From assembly GCA_945787885.1 (NCBI GenBank), contig CALZJF010000006.1:1-64000 (forward strand): a DNA stretch of 64,000 bases. The letters are read 5' to 3'. The notes beneath the pieces are model-generated. The model worked only from the letters and a program-made list of their open reading frames with translations. It made no database searches and was not told the origin of the DNA. Shown one piece after another: positions 16,598 to 29,735 of the stretch. The stretch's first letter is position 1; each line of letters opens with the position of its first letter. Both the position numbers and the translations under genes were made by a program. The stretch is from an uncultured Bacteroidales bacterium. Lineage in GTDB: Bacteria > Bacteroidota > Bacteroidia > Bacteroidales > Bacteroidaceae.

Positions 16598-18181
16598 TCA
16601 GAATCCTCGCTCTGCCCAGTTGTTGCGGTCGAGGTTGCGGTAGCCGATGGCTTCGGTGATGTCGCTTGTCTCAATTCGTTCCCTCCCCTCCAGGTCGGCA
16701 ATGGTGCGCGCCACCTTCAGGATGCGGTTGTAGGCGCGGGCAGAGAGGTGCAGGCGCTCCATCGCCTGTTGCAGCTTGAGGCTGGTAGGCTCGTCCAAGG
16801 CGCAGAACTGGTGCATCAGGCGTTCCGTCATCTGGGCGTTGCAGTAAACGCCGGGGAAATCCTTGTAGCGATTGGCCTGGACGTTTCTTGCCGCAATGAC
16901 GCGCTGCCGAATCTTCGCCGAAGCCTCGCCCGCCGCAGCTTCGCTGAGGTCTTTGATAGGCACGGGGACTACTTCTATCTGGAGGTCGATGCGGTCGAGA
17001 AGCGGACCGCTGACCTTGCTCATATAGCGTTGTATCATGCCGGGGGTGCAAGTGCAGGGGCGCGAGGGGTCGTTGTAATAGCCGCAGGGGCAGGGGTTCA
17101 TGGCCGCTACGAGCATGAAGCTGCATGGGAGCGTCACGCTGTATTTGGAGCGTGAGATGGAGATTTTGCGGTCTTCCAAGGGTTGGCGCATGGTCTCCAG
17201 CACCTTCTTGCTGTACTCAGGAAACTCATCGAGAAATAGCACGCCGTTGTGGGCAAGGCTGATTTCGCCCGGCTGAAGCGATGCTCCGCCGCCTATGAGA
17301 GCCACATCGGAGATAGTGTGGTGGGGCGACTGGAACGGGCGTTGGGCAATGAGGGTGTCCTGCCGTTGGAGTTTTCCCGCTATGGACTGAATCTGCGTCG
17401 TTTCGAGGCTTTCATGGAGCGTGAGGGGCGGGAGAATGCTGGGCAGACGCTTCGCCATCATGCTCTTTCCGCAGCCCGGGCTGCCGATGAGAATGATGTT
17501 GTGGCCGCCGGCGGCAGCGATTTCGAAGGCCCGCTTCACGCTTTCCTGCCCCTTCACCTCGGAGAAGTCGTAGGCGAAATGGTTTTGCGCGGCATAGAAC
17601 ACTTCGCGCGTGTTCACCACGGTGGGGGCGATGAGCCTGACGCCAAGCAGATGGTTGACCACCTCTGTGAGGCTGGCAGCGCCATATACTTTGAGCGTAT
17701 CGACTACTGCCGCCTCGCGGGCATTGTCCTGAGGCACGAAGATGGCCTCATAGCCCATCTTCCGCGCCAGGATGGCTGCCAGCAGCACGCCGCGCACGGG
17801 GCGTAGCTCGCCGTTGAGGCCGAGCTCTCCCAAGAACACATAGCGGTCTGTCTGCTTGCTGATTTCCTTGAAGTGCTCCTTCTCGCCCGAAGCCGCACAG
17901 AGTTGCCCGATGGCGAGCGGGAGGTCGAAGCCCGAACCGCCTTTTTTCACATCGGCCGGTGCGAAGTTCACCGCCACATCGTATTGTTCGCGTATCTCGA
18001 AGCCACTGTTGTGTAGGGCGGTCCGTACGCGTGTGCGGCTTTCCTTCACCGCATTGTCAGGGAGTCCGACCATGACGAAGAAGGGTTCGCGCTGCGAATT
18101 GTTGCGCTCCAGATTCACTTCCAGGAGCACGCGCGTGGCTTGCAGACCATTGATGGCAACACTGTGTATCGTGGATAGCAT
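16598..18181 (-). CDS. comM: YifB/ComM family Mg-chelatase-like AAA+ ATPase
   Basis: A 527-residue protein with the ComM layout: an N-terminal Lon-protease-like ChlI domain (MLSTIHSVAINGLQATRV to about residue 150), a central AAA+ core with Walker A GSPGCGKSMMAKRLP and Walker B VLFLDEFPE, a Cys-rich insertion (CPCGYYNDPSRPCTCTPG), and a C-terminal Mg-chelatase domain. ComM in other bacteria is a helicase that promotes branch migration during natural transformation. Length fits the family. No competence genes adjoin it here. Confidence 0.93.
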   Translation of the reverse strand: MLSTIHSVAINGLQATRVLLEVNLERNNSQREPFFVMVGLPDNAVKESRTRVRTALHNSGFEIREQYDVAVNFAPADVKKGGSGFDLPLAIGQLCAASGEKEHFKEISKQTDRYVFLGELGLNGELRPVRGVLLAAILARKMGYEAIFVPQDNAREAAVVDTLKVYGAASLTEVVNHLLGVRLIAPTVVNTREVFYAAQNHFAYDFSEVKGQESVKRAFEIAAAGGHNIILIGSPGCGKSMMAKRLPSILPPLTLHESLETTQIQSIAGKLQRQDTLIAQRPFQSPHHTISDVALIGGGASLQPGEISLAHNGVLFLDEFPEYSKKVLETMRQPLEDRKISISRSKYSVTLPCSFMLVAAMNPCPCGYYNDPSRPCTCTPGMIQRYMSKVSGPLLDRIDLQIEVVPVPIKDLSEAAAGEASAKIRQRVIAARNVQANRYKDFPGVYCNAQMTERLMHQFCALDEPTSLKLQQAMERLHLSARAYNRILKVARTIADLEGRERIETSDITEAIGYRNLDRNNWAERGF

Positions 18182-18213
18182 AGGTAAGGTAGGGGGGATG
18201 TTGTGTGCAATAA

Positions 18214-18259
18214 AGGTGGGTTCTATAATTCTGTCAAAGGGAATTTATAGAACCCACCT
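18214..18259 (-). repeat. Short palindrome sharing the family 1 end motif
   Basis: AGGTGGGTTCTATAATTC (18214-18231) pairs with GAATTTATAGAACCCACCT (18241-18259), one base bulged. It lies downstream of the GH2 gene and may serve as its terminator. It shares GGGTTCTATAA with the ends of the 189-bp element. Confidence 0.7.
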
Positions 18260-18272
18260 GAAAGGGGGAGGA

Positions 18273-23358
<5,086 letters not shown>

Positions 23359-23381
23359 GCAGCCGGCGAATTTCTGATACA

Positions 23382-23487
23382 CTCCATATATATATATAAG
23401 GAGGGCTCCATATATATAAGGAGGGCTCCATATATATATAAGGAGGGCTCCATATATATATAAGGAGGGCTCCATATATATATAAGG
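23382..23487. repeat. TATATATA/GGAG tandem array between convergent genes
   Basis: Five units of 20-24 bp with the form CTCC-(AT)n-AAGGAGGG. Units differ mainly in the number of TA steps, as expected for slippage. Each unit boundary can pair as CTCC/GGAG. Confidence 0.9.
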
Positions 23488-23552
23488 AAGGCGCACGCTT
23501 CCCCATTCACGTCCGTCAGTCGGCGAGATGTGCATGGGGGAGCGTGCGCCTT
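23488..23552. terminator. Bidirectional terminator between the AEC and ATPase genes
   Basis: AAGGCGCACGCTtCCCCAT (23488-23506) pairs with ATGGGGgAGCGTGCGCCTT (23534-23552). TTTCTTTTT follows on plus. It serves two convergent genes. Confidence 0.85.
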
Positions 23553-23557
23553 TCTTT

Positions 23558-24673
23558 TTAGGCCTTCGCCAGTCCGTCAAACCCGTTTCCTCTGTAGATT
23601 TTCTCGATATTGTGGCCTGCGCGCAGTTCCTTCGTCGTCATATCGCAGAGGGCGTGTATGTTGCCGTCGTGCAGGAGGAAGTTGCAGTCGGGGCGGAGCA
23701 GGTCGTTCGTCATGAGATACGTGGTGTGCGCCGTCGTGAACACCTGCGGCGGGAGGCTGAAGAGCTTGCGGCTGAGTTCAAACGCCATGTCGTAGTGGCA
23801 GGCGGCATCAAAGTCGTCCACAAACACCAGTGTGGCGTGCTGCATCTTCTGCATCCAGAAATACAGCCGCGCCAATGCCTTCATGCCCGCCGATGCCGTG
23901 GCAGCAAAGGGTGCGCGCTCCTTGCCCACCTCGCAGAGCAGGCGTCCGTCGCCGGAGCGGGGAGCTACGAAGCGAAACTCCTCTCCGCCCACCGCTTTCA
24001 GGAATTGTTGCAGCCCCTCCGTCAGTCCTTTCCGCACGATGTATTCCTCCGGCAGCGTGGCATACTCATCGAGTCCGATGAAATCGTCAGGCGCACTGCT
24101 GCGTCCTACCCACAGCATTCCCTCCGCGAATTGGCGCAGGCGCATCAGGCAGTTGTCGGGCGTCAGCGGATAAGATGCCAAGAGGAAATTTACCACTGAC
24201 ACCCGGTTCTCTCCCTCTACGAGCGCCTTGCGCGCGGCCTCGCCCATGGGGAAGGCAGCCCCGTCGATGCTGAACTTCCTCCCACGTCGTTCAAACACCA
24301 TCTTCCCCTCCACTTCCAGTTCCTCCTGAGCGAGCCGTCCGCCCCGCGTCTTGCTGTAGGCATAGCGCATGGTCTCCCCGTCGAGTCGGAATACGTATTC
24401 AAACTCTACGGGTGCGGCAGCGTTTCCCATGTAGGCGAAATGGTCGTAGTAGCCCCGTGGGCGGTGCTTCTGCGTCAGATGGCAGACGATGTCCATGAGT
24501 GCCAGGCCCAGATTCGTCTTACCGCTGCCGTTGCGCCCATAGACGATGCCGCAGCGCACCACGCCGTCGCGCACGGCAAACCCATTGAAACTGTAGTTGC
24601 TGGGATGCGAGAGGTCCCATTCCAGGCGTTCGGGGAAGCCCCGGAAGTTCTTGACAGAAAATTTGATGAGCAT
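23558..24673 (-). CDS. AAA-family ATPase (ATP-binding protein of the AAA_15/AAA_21 type)
   Basis: A 371-residue ABC/SMC-like ATPase without a coiled coil. It has an N-terminal beta strand unit (MLIKFSVKNFRGF), Walker A GRNGSGKTN at about residues 46-54, a signature-like ASAGMKALARLYFW, Walker B TLVFVDDFDA (Asp-Asp where Asp-Glu is usual) and a switch His in TTAHTTYLM. Proteins of this group occur alone or with a nuclease or protease partner in anti-phage or toxin-like systems, but no partner is next to it. The flanking gene downstream is convergent and the one upstream is an M16 protease. Function is therefore unassigned; a stand-alone DNA-repair or defence ATPase is possible. Confidence 0.8.
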   Translation of the reverse strand: MLIKFSVKNFRGFPERLEWDLSHPSNYSFNGFAVRDGVVRCGIVYGRNGSGKTNLGLALMDIVCHLTQKHRPRGYYDHFAYMGNAAAPVEFEYVFRLDGETMRYAYSKTRGGRLAQEELEVEGKMVFERRGRKFSIDGAAFPMGEAARKALVEGENRVSVVNFLLASYPLTPDNCLMRLRQFAEGMLWVGRSSAPDDFIGLDEYATLPEEYIVRKGLTEGLQQFLKAVGGEEFRFVAPRSGDGRLLCEVGKERAPFAATASAGMKALARLYFWMQKMQHATLVFVDDFDAACHYDMAFELSRKLFSLPPQVFTTAHTTYLMTNDLLRPDCNFLLHDGNIHALCDMTTKELRAGHNIEKIYRGNGFDGLAKA

Positions 24674-24703
24674 AGTCAGGAGGGGGGAGTGTAGGAAAAA
24701 AGA

Positions 24704-24754
24704 AAAGGGGGTGTTCTATAAATCAGCTCGAGCCTGTTTATAGAACACCCCTTT
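24704..24754. repeat. Short palindrome sharing the family 1 end motif
   Basis: AAAGGGGGTGTTCTATAAA (24704-24722) pairs with TTTATAGAACACCCCTTT (24737-24754), one G bulged. It lies between the M16 gene and the ATPase gene and may end the M16 transcript. It shares TTCTATAAA with the 189-bp element. Confidence 0.75.
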
Positions 24755-24812
24755 GGCAGTCAGTATATCAATCAGTACATCAGATGGATATGCCGGAATG
24801 CAGGGCGGAAGC

Positions 24813-27635
24813 CTATTTCTCCGTCAGGTCGTTGGGAAGCATGGTGACGATGCAGCGGTTGAACTGCTTGAGGAGGACCTCATTGACGAAAGCCTTCACA
24901 TCGTCAGACTTCAGATTCCTGATGCTGTCTTCGTAGCCCGTCTGGAGGTCATGGTTCCAGTTGTTCTTCGTCATGACGAGAGACTCCCAATATTTGTTGC
25001 TGCGCTGCTTGTCGGCATAATCCTTCAGCTGGAACTCCTTGAACTTCTGCAGCTCTTCGTCCGTCACGCCCTTCTTGGCGATGTCGTCGATGCCCTGCTG
25101 CATGAGTGCGAGCGCCTCGTCCATCTTTTCGGGCTTCACGGGGCAATATACCTGCATGCTGTATTCATCGTGGAGACCATAGGAGAGGTCGGCATAAGCT
25201 CCTACGCTGTATGCCATGCTGCCCTCTTCGCGGATGCTCTTCAGATAACGCTCGGAGAGGATGGTGCCGAGCGCATCGACGGCGATGCTTTGCTTCATGG
25301 TGTAGGGAGTTTCGCCCGTCCACATCACGACGATGCAGGCCTGCGGAGTCTCCATGTCGCGGGTGAAGCGGTTCTCCACCTTGCCCTTTACGGGAGAGAT
25401 GTTGAGATCAGTATATTCCTCGCGCTGCTTGATGCCCTTGAGGGGAGCGATATACTGCTCGGTGAATGCGCGGAGGGAATCCACGTTGAAGGCACCGGTG
25501 AAGTAGAAGTCGAAGTCGCCGGCACTCTGGAAGCGTTCGCGGTAGATCTGGCGAATCTTCTCATAGTCCACCTTGTCCAAGTCGGCCAGATGAGGCATGA
25601 AGCGGCGCGGATGGTGGTTATAAAGCGTCTGCGTGAGCGAGTCGCTGAAGGCCTGCATGGGGTTCTTCTCAGCGTTGGCCAGCTGGCTGCGCATCATCGC
25701 CATGAAATTGTTGTAGCCGTCCACATCGTTCGAGGGCTCCTGGAAGCGCAGATACGTCAGTTCGAAGAGCGTGCGGAGGTCTTTCGGTGTGGAGTGTCCG
25801 CTGAGCACTTCGGTGGCATCGCCGAGTCTGACAGCCACATCCACCTGCTTGCCTGCAAGTTTCTTCACCAGTTCGGTGCCGGTGAAGTTTCCGATACCCG
25901 TCGTTCCAATCACATTGTCCAGGAAGCTGGCGTTGATGAAATCCTTCGTGTCCACCTTGTTCGTGCCTCCCTTGGAGCGTGCGGTCATCAAGACTTGAGA
26001 ATCATTGAAGTCCGTCTGCTTGAAATACACGTTCGCACCGTTCTTCAGCGTCCATTTCGTATATCCGAAGGCGGCAGCCTCCTCTTTTTCTATCTTTCCG
26101 GCCTTGGGGAGCTTGCTGATAAGGGGCTCATTGTTCACCTCATCCACATACGCCTCCGTCTGTGTGCGGAATCCCTCCTCCACGGCGGCGCGCACGGCAG
26201 CCGTGCTGGGCACGGTCACATCCTCCTTGTCGGGATAGAAAGCGAGGAACACGAAGTTTGTATCGACGTTCGCCGTCAGCTGTGCGAAGGTCTGGCTGAA
26301 TGCCTCGACGGGGAGCTGCTGGAGCACCATCTGCGAGAAGCGGAATTCCGTCTCGATGTCGGGGATGGCGTTGCCCTCAAGGAAGTGGCGCACATACTGC
26401 GGGCAGTAGAAGGAGTTCTTCTGCTTCGTGCGGTTGTCGTAGATTTTCTCATACTGCGAGAGCACTTCGTCCTTCGTGCGCTGAATCTCCGTAGCGGTAA
26501 ATCCGTGCTGGCGCACGCGTGCCACCTCGGTGAAGAGGGCTTTCAGAGCCTCGGCATCCTGTCCGGGCTTCGGCACGAGCGAGAGAGCGAAAGCGTCGGC
26601 CGTCTTCGAGAGCAGATACGTTTCGTAGCCTCCCCCGGCATTGATGAAGGGGCAGTCAGGCCGCTGGCTGTATTCTGTCAGACGCTGGTTGAAGGCATTC
26701 GACATCACGTTCAGGATAAGGTTCTGCACGAGGAACATCGTCGTGCCGCGCAGTTCGGCGGGCATGGGCTCATGCTTGAAACACATGCTCATGATGGTCT
26801 GGGGCTGCTCCTTGTCCTTGTCGATGCAGTAGATGGGCTCGGCATTGTCAGGCACGGGGTACAGCTCGTAGGGAGCCTCGTTCTCCGGGTTCTTGATGCC
26901 GGAGAAGTATTCCTTGATCTTGCCTTCCACGTAGTTCACATCCACATCGCCGACAACGATGATGCCCTGCAGGCTGGGGTGATACCACTTGCGATAGTAT
27001 TCGCGGAGGAAGTCGGGGGTGAAATTGTCGATGACGGACATCAGACCGATGGGCATACGCTCGCCATACTTCGAGCCGGGATAGAGATTCGGCAGCTGGC
27101 GGTTCAGGATGCGCATGCTGGCACTGCTGCGCATACGCCATTCCTCATGGATGACGCCGCGCTCCTTGTCAATCTCTTCCGTCTCCAGATTCAGGCCGCC
27201 GCTCCAGTCGCTGAGGATGAGGAGGCAGGAGTCGATGTTCGTCACGTCGGTCGTAGGCACATCGTCGATGTTGTACACCGTCTCATCAGTGGAGGTATAG
27301 GCGTTGAGGTTCTGCCCGAACTTCACGCCGATGCGCTCGCAATACTTGATCAGGCTGTTTCCGGGGAAGTGCTTGCTGCCGTTGAAGGCCATGTGCTCCA
27401 GGAAGTGTGCCAGTCCGCGCTGGTTTTCCTCTTCCTGTACGGAGCCCACCTTCTGTGCGATGTAGAAGTTCGCCTGATTCTTCGGCTCCTCATTGTGGCG
27501 GATGTAATAGGTGAGCCCGTTGTCGAGCTTGCCAATCTTCACCTCGGGGTCAATGGGAAGCTGCTGCACCTGTGCTGCTGCCGGAGCTGCAATGGCTGCC
27601 ATGAGCAGGAGCAGGATAAATTTCATCTTTTTCAT
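24813..27635 (-). CDS. Exported M16-family zinc metalloprotease
   Basis: A 940-residue insulinase-type protease with a signal peptide (MKKMKFILLLLMAAIAAPAAAQ) and two tandem M16 halves. The N-terminal half holds the inverted zinc motif HFLEH (HXXEH) in FLEHMAFNGSKHF, with the downstream Glu in ERGVIHEEWRMR. The C-terminal half lacks the motif and forms the inactive lid (ESLVMTKNNW, IREEGSMAYSVGAYADLSYG). Such enzymes degrade peptides in the periplasm or at the surface. Length fits the PqqL/Zn-peptidase group. The opposite strand carries one open frame over the whole gene, a composition effect. Confidence 0.95.
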   Translation of the reverse strand: MKKMKFILLLLMAAIAAPAAAQVQQLPIDPEVKIGKLDNGLTYYIRHNEEPKNQANFYIAQKVGSVQEEENQRGLAHFLEHMAFNGSKHFPGNSLIKYCERIGVKFGQNLNAYTSTDETVYNIDDVPTTDVTNIDSCLLILSDWSGGLNLETEEIDKERGVIHEEWRMRSSASMRILNRQLPNLYPGSKYGERMPIGLMSVIDNFTPDFLREYYRKWYHPSLQGIIVVGDVDVNYVEGKIKEYFSGIKNPENEAPYELYPVPDNAEPIYCIDKDKEQPQTIMSMCFKHEPMPAELRGTTMFLVQNLILNVMSNAFNQRLTEYSQRPDCPFINAGGGYETYLLSKTADAFALSLVPKPGQDAEALKALFTEVARVRQHGFTATEIQRTKDEVLSQYEKIYDNRTKQKNSFYCPQYVRHFLEGNAIPDIETEFRFSQMVLQQLPVEAFSQTFAQLTANVDTNFVFLAFYPDKEDVTVPSTAAVRAAVEEGFRTQTEAYVDEVNNEPLISKLPKAGKIEKEEAAAFGYTKWTLKNGANVYFKQTDFNDSQVLMTARSKGGTNKVDTKDFINASFLDNVIGTTGIGNFTGTELVKKLAGKQVDVAVRLGDATEVLSGHSTPKDLRTLFELTYLRFQEPSNDVDGYNNFMAMMRSQLANAEKNPMQAFSDSLTQTLYNHHPRRFMPHLADLDKVDYEKIRQIYRERFQSAGDFDFYFTGAFNVDSLRAFTEQYIAPLKGIKQREEYTDLNISPVKGKVENRFTRDMETPQACIVVMWTGETPYTMKQSIAVDALGTILSERYLKSIREEGSMAYSVGAYADLSYGLHDEYSMQVYCPVKPEKMDEALALMQQGIDDIAKKGVTDEELQKFKEFQLKDYADKQRSNKYWESLVMTKNNWNHDLQTGYEDSIRNLKSDDVKAFVNEVLLKQFNRCIVTMLPNDLTEK

Positions 27636-28090
27636 TGAAACGTGTTAATGTGAATTTGGGTGTTGCCGCGCGCAGCCGGGGATGCTTGGTGAGTGTAGGG
27701 ATGCGCGTGTGGCAGATATTGTTATTTTATTGTTAATGGTTTTATTGTTAATGGTTTGTTCCGTCTGTAAGCGTTGGGGGTGTCTTTGTCTGGTCGGGGG
27801 GGAGGAGGGCCTGTATCTATGTGAATGATGTGAGACGCTGATGAACCCCTTGCAGCAGTGTTGGCTGCTTGTTTTTCTGGTTTTGACGCGCCGGACCTCC
27901 TGTATGCTACGGCTGTGAGCAAGAAAACGGGTTAAATCCGGTAAAAAACGGTGCAAAATTACGTTTTTTCCATCAACTCTCCCCAACGCGCTTCTCAAAA
28001 ACGACTTAAAATCATCATTCTGAACCTGTTTTCGCTCTTCTCTTCCAGCGAAAGGGGGGCATCCTGCACACGTGGTCAAAGGTCTGTCCG
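27636..28090. other. Spacer of 455 bp upstream of the M16 gene
   Basis: No gene is seen. It has a 15-bp duplication TTTTATTGTTAATGG at 27725-27739 and 27740-27754 in an AT-rich patch, and a minus-strand TAATTTTG box (27954-27961) with a GTTG 22 bp further upstream, which could be a distant M16 promoter. Confidence 0.45.
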
Positions 28091-29149
28091 TCAGACGCGC
28101 TTCAGCCTGATCTCGACCACTTCGGGCCATGCCCCCAGGCGGAATGCCAGGCCCACCGAACCTACACCGCGGCTGACGATGAGCGAACGCCTTTGGCTAT
28201 GGCGGCCCGTGGCACCGCTGACGGCATCGGCATCGTGGTCGGCATCGTGGTCGGCATCGGTGTGCTTGGCGTCATAGAGCCCATGCCATTCGTCGAACAG
28301 CCATGCCGAAGGGCTCCAGCTGCCTATCTGAAGCTGCATGGCATGCGTGTGGCCGGCAAGCTGCAGGATGGCGGGCGACTGCGGCAACACATGGCTGCGC
28401 CAATACGTGGGATAGTGGCTGAGCAGCACATGGAAGCCCTGCTGCCCCACGCCCTCATACGATTTCTTCAGCAGCCGCTCGTAGTGGCTGATTTCCAGCC
28501 CATCGCCGTTGCTCTCCGTCCCGACGATGACGATGCTGTCTGCCCCGCGGTGTATGCAGACATGGTCGTTGAGGAGCAGCCGCCAGCCCATGCGCCGCTG
28601 AAGCTGCTGCAGCCGCTCCACGTTCGCCTGCCGTTCGCGCCTTGAGAACTGCGGATTGTACATCATATAGTCGTGGTTGCCCATCACGCTGACCACACCG
28701 TCGGCAGCCCGCAGCCTGCTGAGCACGTCTTCAAAGGCTTCAGCCTCCTCGGCGGAATGATTGACGAGGTCGCCCGTGAAGACGATGAGGTCGGGCTTCA
28801 GGGCATTCACGCGCTCCACCACGCGTTCCACCCTCTCGCGGCGGCTGGCAAAGGTGCCCACGTGCCAGTCGCTGAGCTGCACGATGCGGTAGCCGTCGAA
28901 GTTCGGCGGCACTTCGCAGTGGGCGTAGGTGTAGGAGGTGGTCACTAAGCGGTCAGGCCCTCGGAGAAGCCCATAGCAGAGGGCTGCGACGACTGCCGCG
29001 CTGGCAGCACAGCCCGCTGCGCGCCATGAAATCGTCCACCAGGCTGACGAGCGTTGCAGGGCAGCCACGCCCCAGCCAATGCCTAAGGGGAGCAGGCAGA
29101 CTATGAGAATGAGCAGGATGAGGACGGCGATGAAGAGTATGCGCATCAT
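28091..29149 (-). CDS. Membrane-anchored metallophosphoesterase (YkuE-like)
   Basis: A 352-residue calcineurin-like phosphoesterase. Two N-terminal hydrophobic helices (residues about 4-25 and 45-65) anchor it. Metal-binding motifs appear in order: DWHVG (D-x-H), VFTGDLVNHS (GD), VMGNHDYM (GNHD) and AGHTHAMQ (GHxH). The family removes phosphate groups in the envelope; YkuE of Bacillus is a Tat-exported phosphodiesterase acting at the cell wall. A Asp/His-rich patch (DADHDADHDADAV) interrupts the C-terminal part and is encoded by GCATCGTGGTCG-type short repeats near 28220-28250. The actual substrate is unknown. Confidence 0.88.
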   Translation of the reverse strand: MMRILFIAVLILLILIVCLLPLGIGWGVAALQRSSAWWTISWRAAGCAASAAVVAALCYGLLRGPDRLVTTSYTYAHCEVPPNFDGYRIVQLSDWHVGTFASRRERVERVVERVNALKPDLIVFTGDLVNHSAEEAEAFEDVLSRLRAADGVVSVMGNHDYMMYNPQFSRRERQANVERLQQLQRRMGWRLLLNDHVCIHRGADSIVIVGTESNGDGLEISHYERLLKKSYEGVGQQGFHVLLSHYPTYWRSHVLPQSPAILQLAGHTHAMQLQIGSWSPSAWLFDEWHGLYDAKHTDADHDADHDADAVSGATGRHSQRRSLIVSRGVGSVGLAFRLGAWPEVVEIRLKRV

Positions 29150-29169
29150 GAGTCTTGATAATCAGGAAG

Positions 29170-29177
29170 CAAAATTA
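29170..29177 (-). promoter_or_regulatory. Possible metallophosphoesterase gene -7 box
   Basis: CAAAATTA on plus gives TAATTTTG on minus, 20 bp upstream of the start. The upstream box is not evident. Confidence 0.3.
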
Positions 29178-29305
29178 CGCTTTTCTGCTGAATGATAGCC
29201 CCTTCCTGCCGTGATTTATGGGGAGCAGCCGCCGGGATATGGAGATTTTGGCAGAGGGAGGGCCTCGCAGCCCTCAGGCTTTTGCCCTCAGTCGCTGGCT
29301 TTTGC

Positions 29306-29325
29306 CCTCAGTCGCCGACTGAGAG
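29306..29325. repeat. Dispersed palindrome, variant copy
   Basis: CCTCAGTCG-C-CGACTGAGAG, matching the palindrome in the 97-bp duplication and at 62141 except at its left end. The motif CTTTTGCCCTCAGTCG is repeated just to the left. Confidence 0.75.
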
Positions 29326-29416
29326 GACGGCGGTGGGCTGGGCTTTTGAGCGCGGCGGGCTGGGCGGCGGGCCTTTACCGGGGAGCTTCTGCCGCGGCTA
29401 TATGGGAAATGGAGTC

Positions 29417-29518
29417 CAGTGTGGCCGTTTTCAGCTCCGGTGTGGCCATTTTGGGGCTGGAAATGGCCATATTCGAGGCTGGAAATGGCCGCTTTCGGGG
29501 CGGGAATGGCCACTTCTG
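29417..29518 (+). repeat. 22-bp tandem repeat array, locus C
   Basis: Five imperfect 22-bp units, such as AAATGGCCATATTCGAGGC. The G-rich strand is plus. The last unit ends GGCCACTTCTG, as in loci A and B. Confidence 0.75.
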
Positions 29519-29597
29519 TCGTGCATCGTCAGTGGGCCTTTTCGGCGCGCCAATGAAGGGGCAGGAGGCGGGCAGCATGGGCAGGCGCGGGGGAGCA

Positions 29598-29634
29598 CAA
29601 AAAAAGGAGGGTGCGCCAAGATGGGCGCACCCTC
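29598..29634 (-). terminator. Terminator of the GH85-like gene
   Basis: GGAGGGTGCGCC (29606-29617) pairs with GGCGCACCCTCC (29623-29634). The A-run at 29598-29605 is a T-run for minus-strand transcripts. Confidence 0.85.
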
Positions 29635-29735
29635 CGGATGGGGGAATCCGTATGGGATTGTCAGGTGTTATCGTGGGGAATGCCCCGTCGCCTGCGTCAG
29701 GGCGTCAGGCCGGCAAGGGCACATGCCTGACGGAT

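Larger units (their letters stand above)
29150..29735. other. Repeat-bearing spacer of 586 bp
   Basis: No gene is seen. It carries a variant of the dispersed palindrome (29306-29325), direct repeats of CTTTTGCCCTCAGTCG, a five-unit 22-bp array and the GH85 terminator. Confidence 0.5.

Noticed and set aside
24753..27638. Plus-strand open frame of 961 codons antisense to the M16 gene
   Set aside because: It mirrors the M16 protease codon for codon and its translation has no family features. High GC in third positions keeps the opposite strand open; similar shadows occur over purL, rnr and the GH85-like gene.
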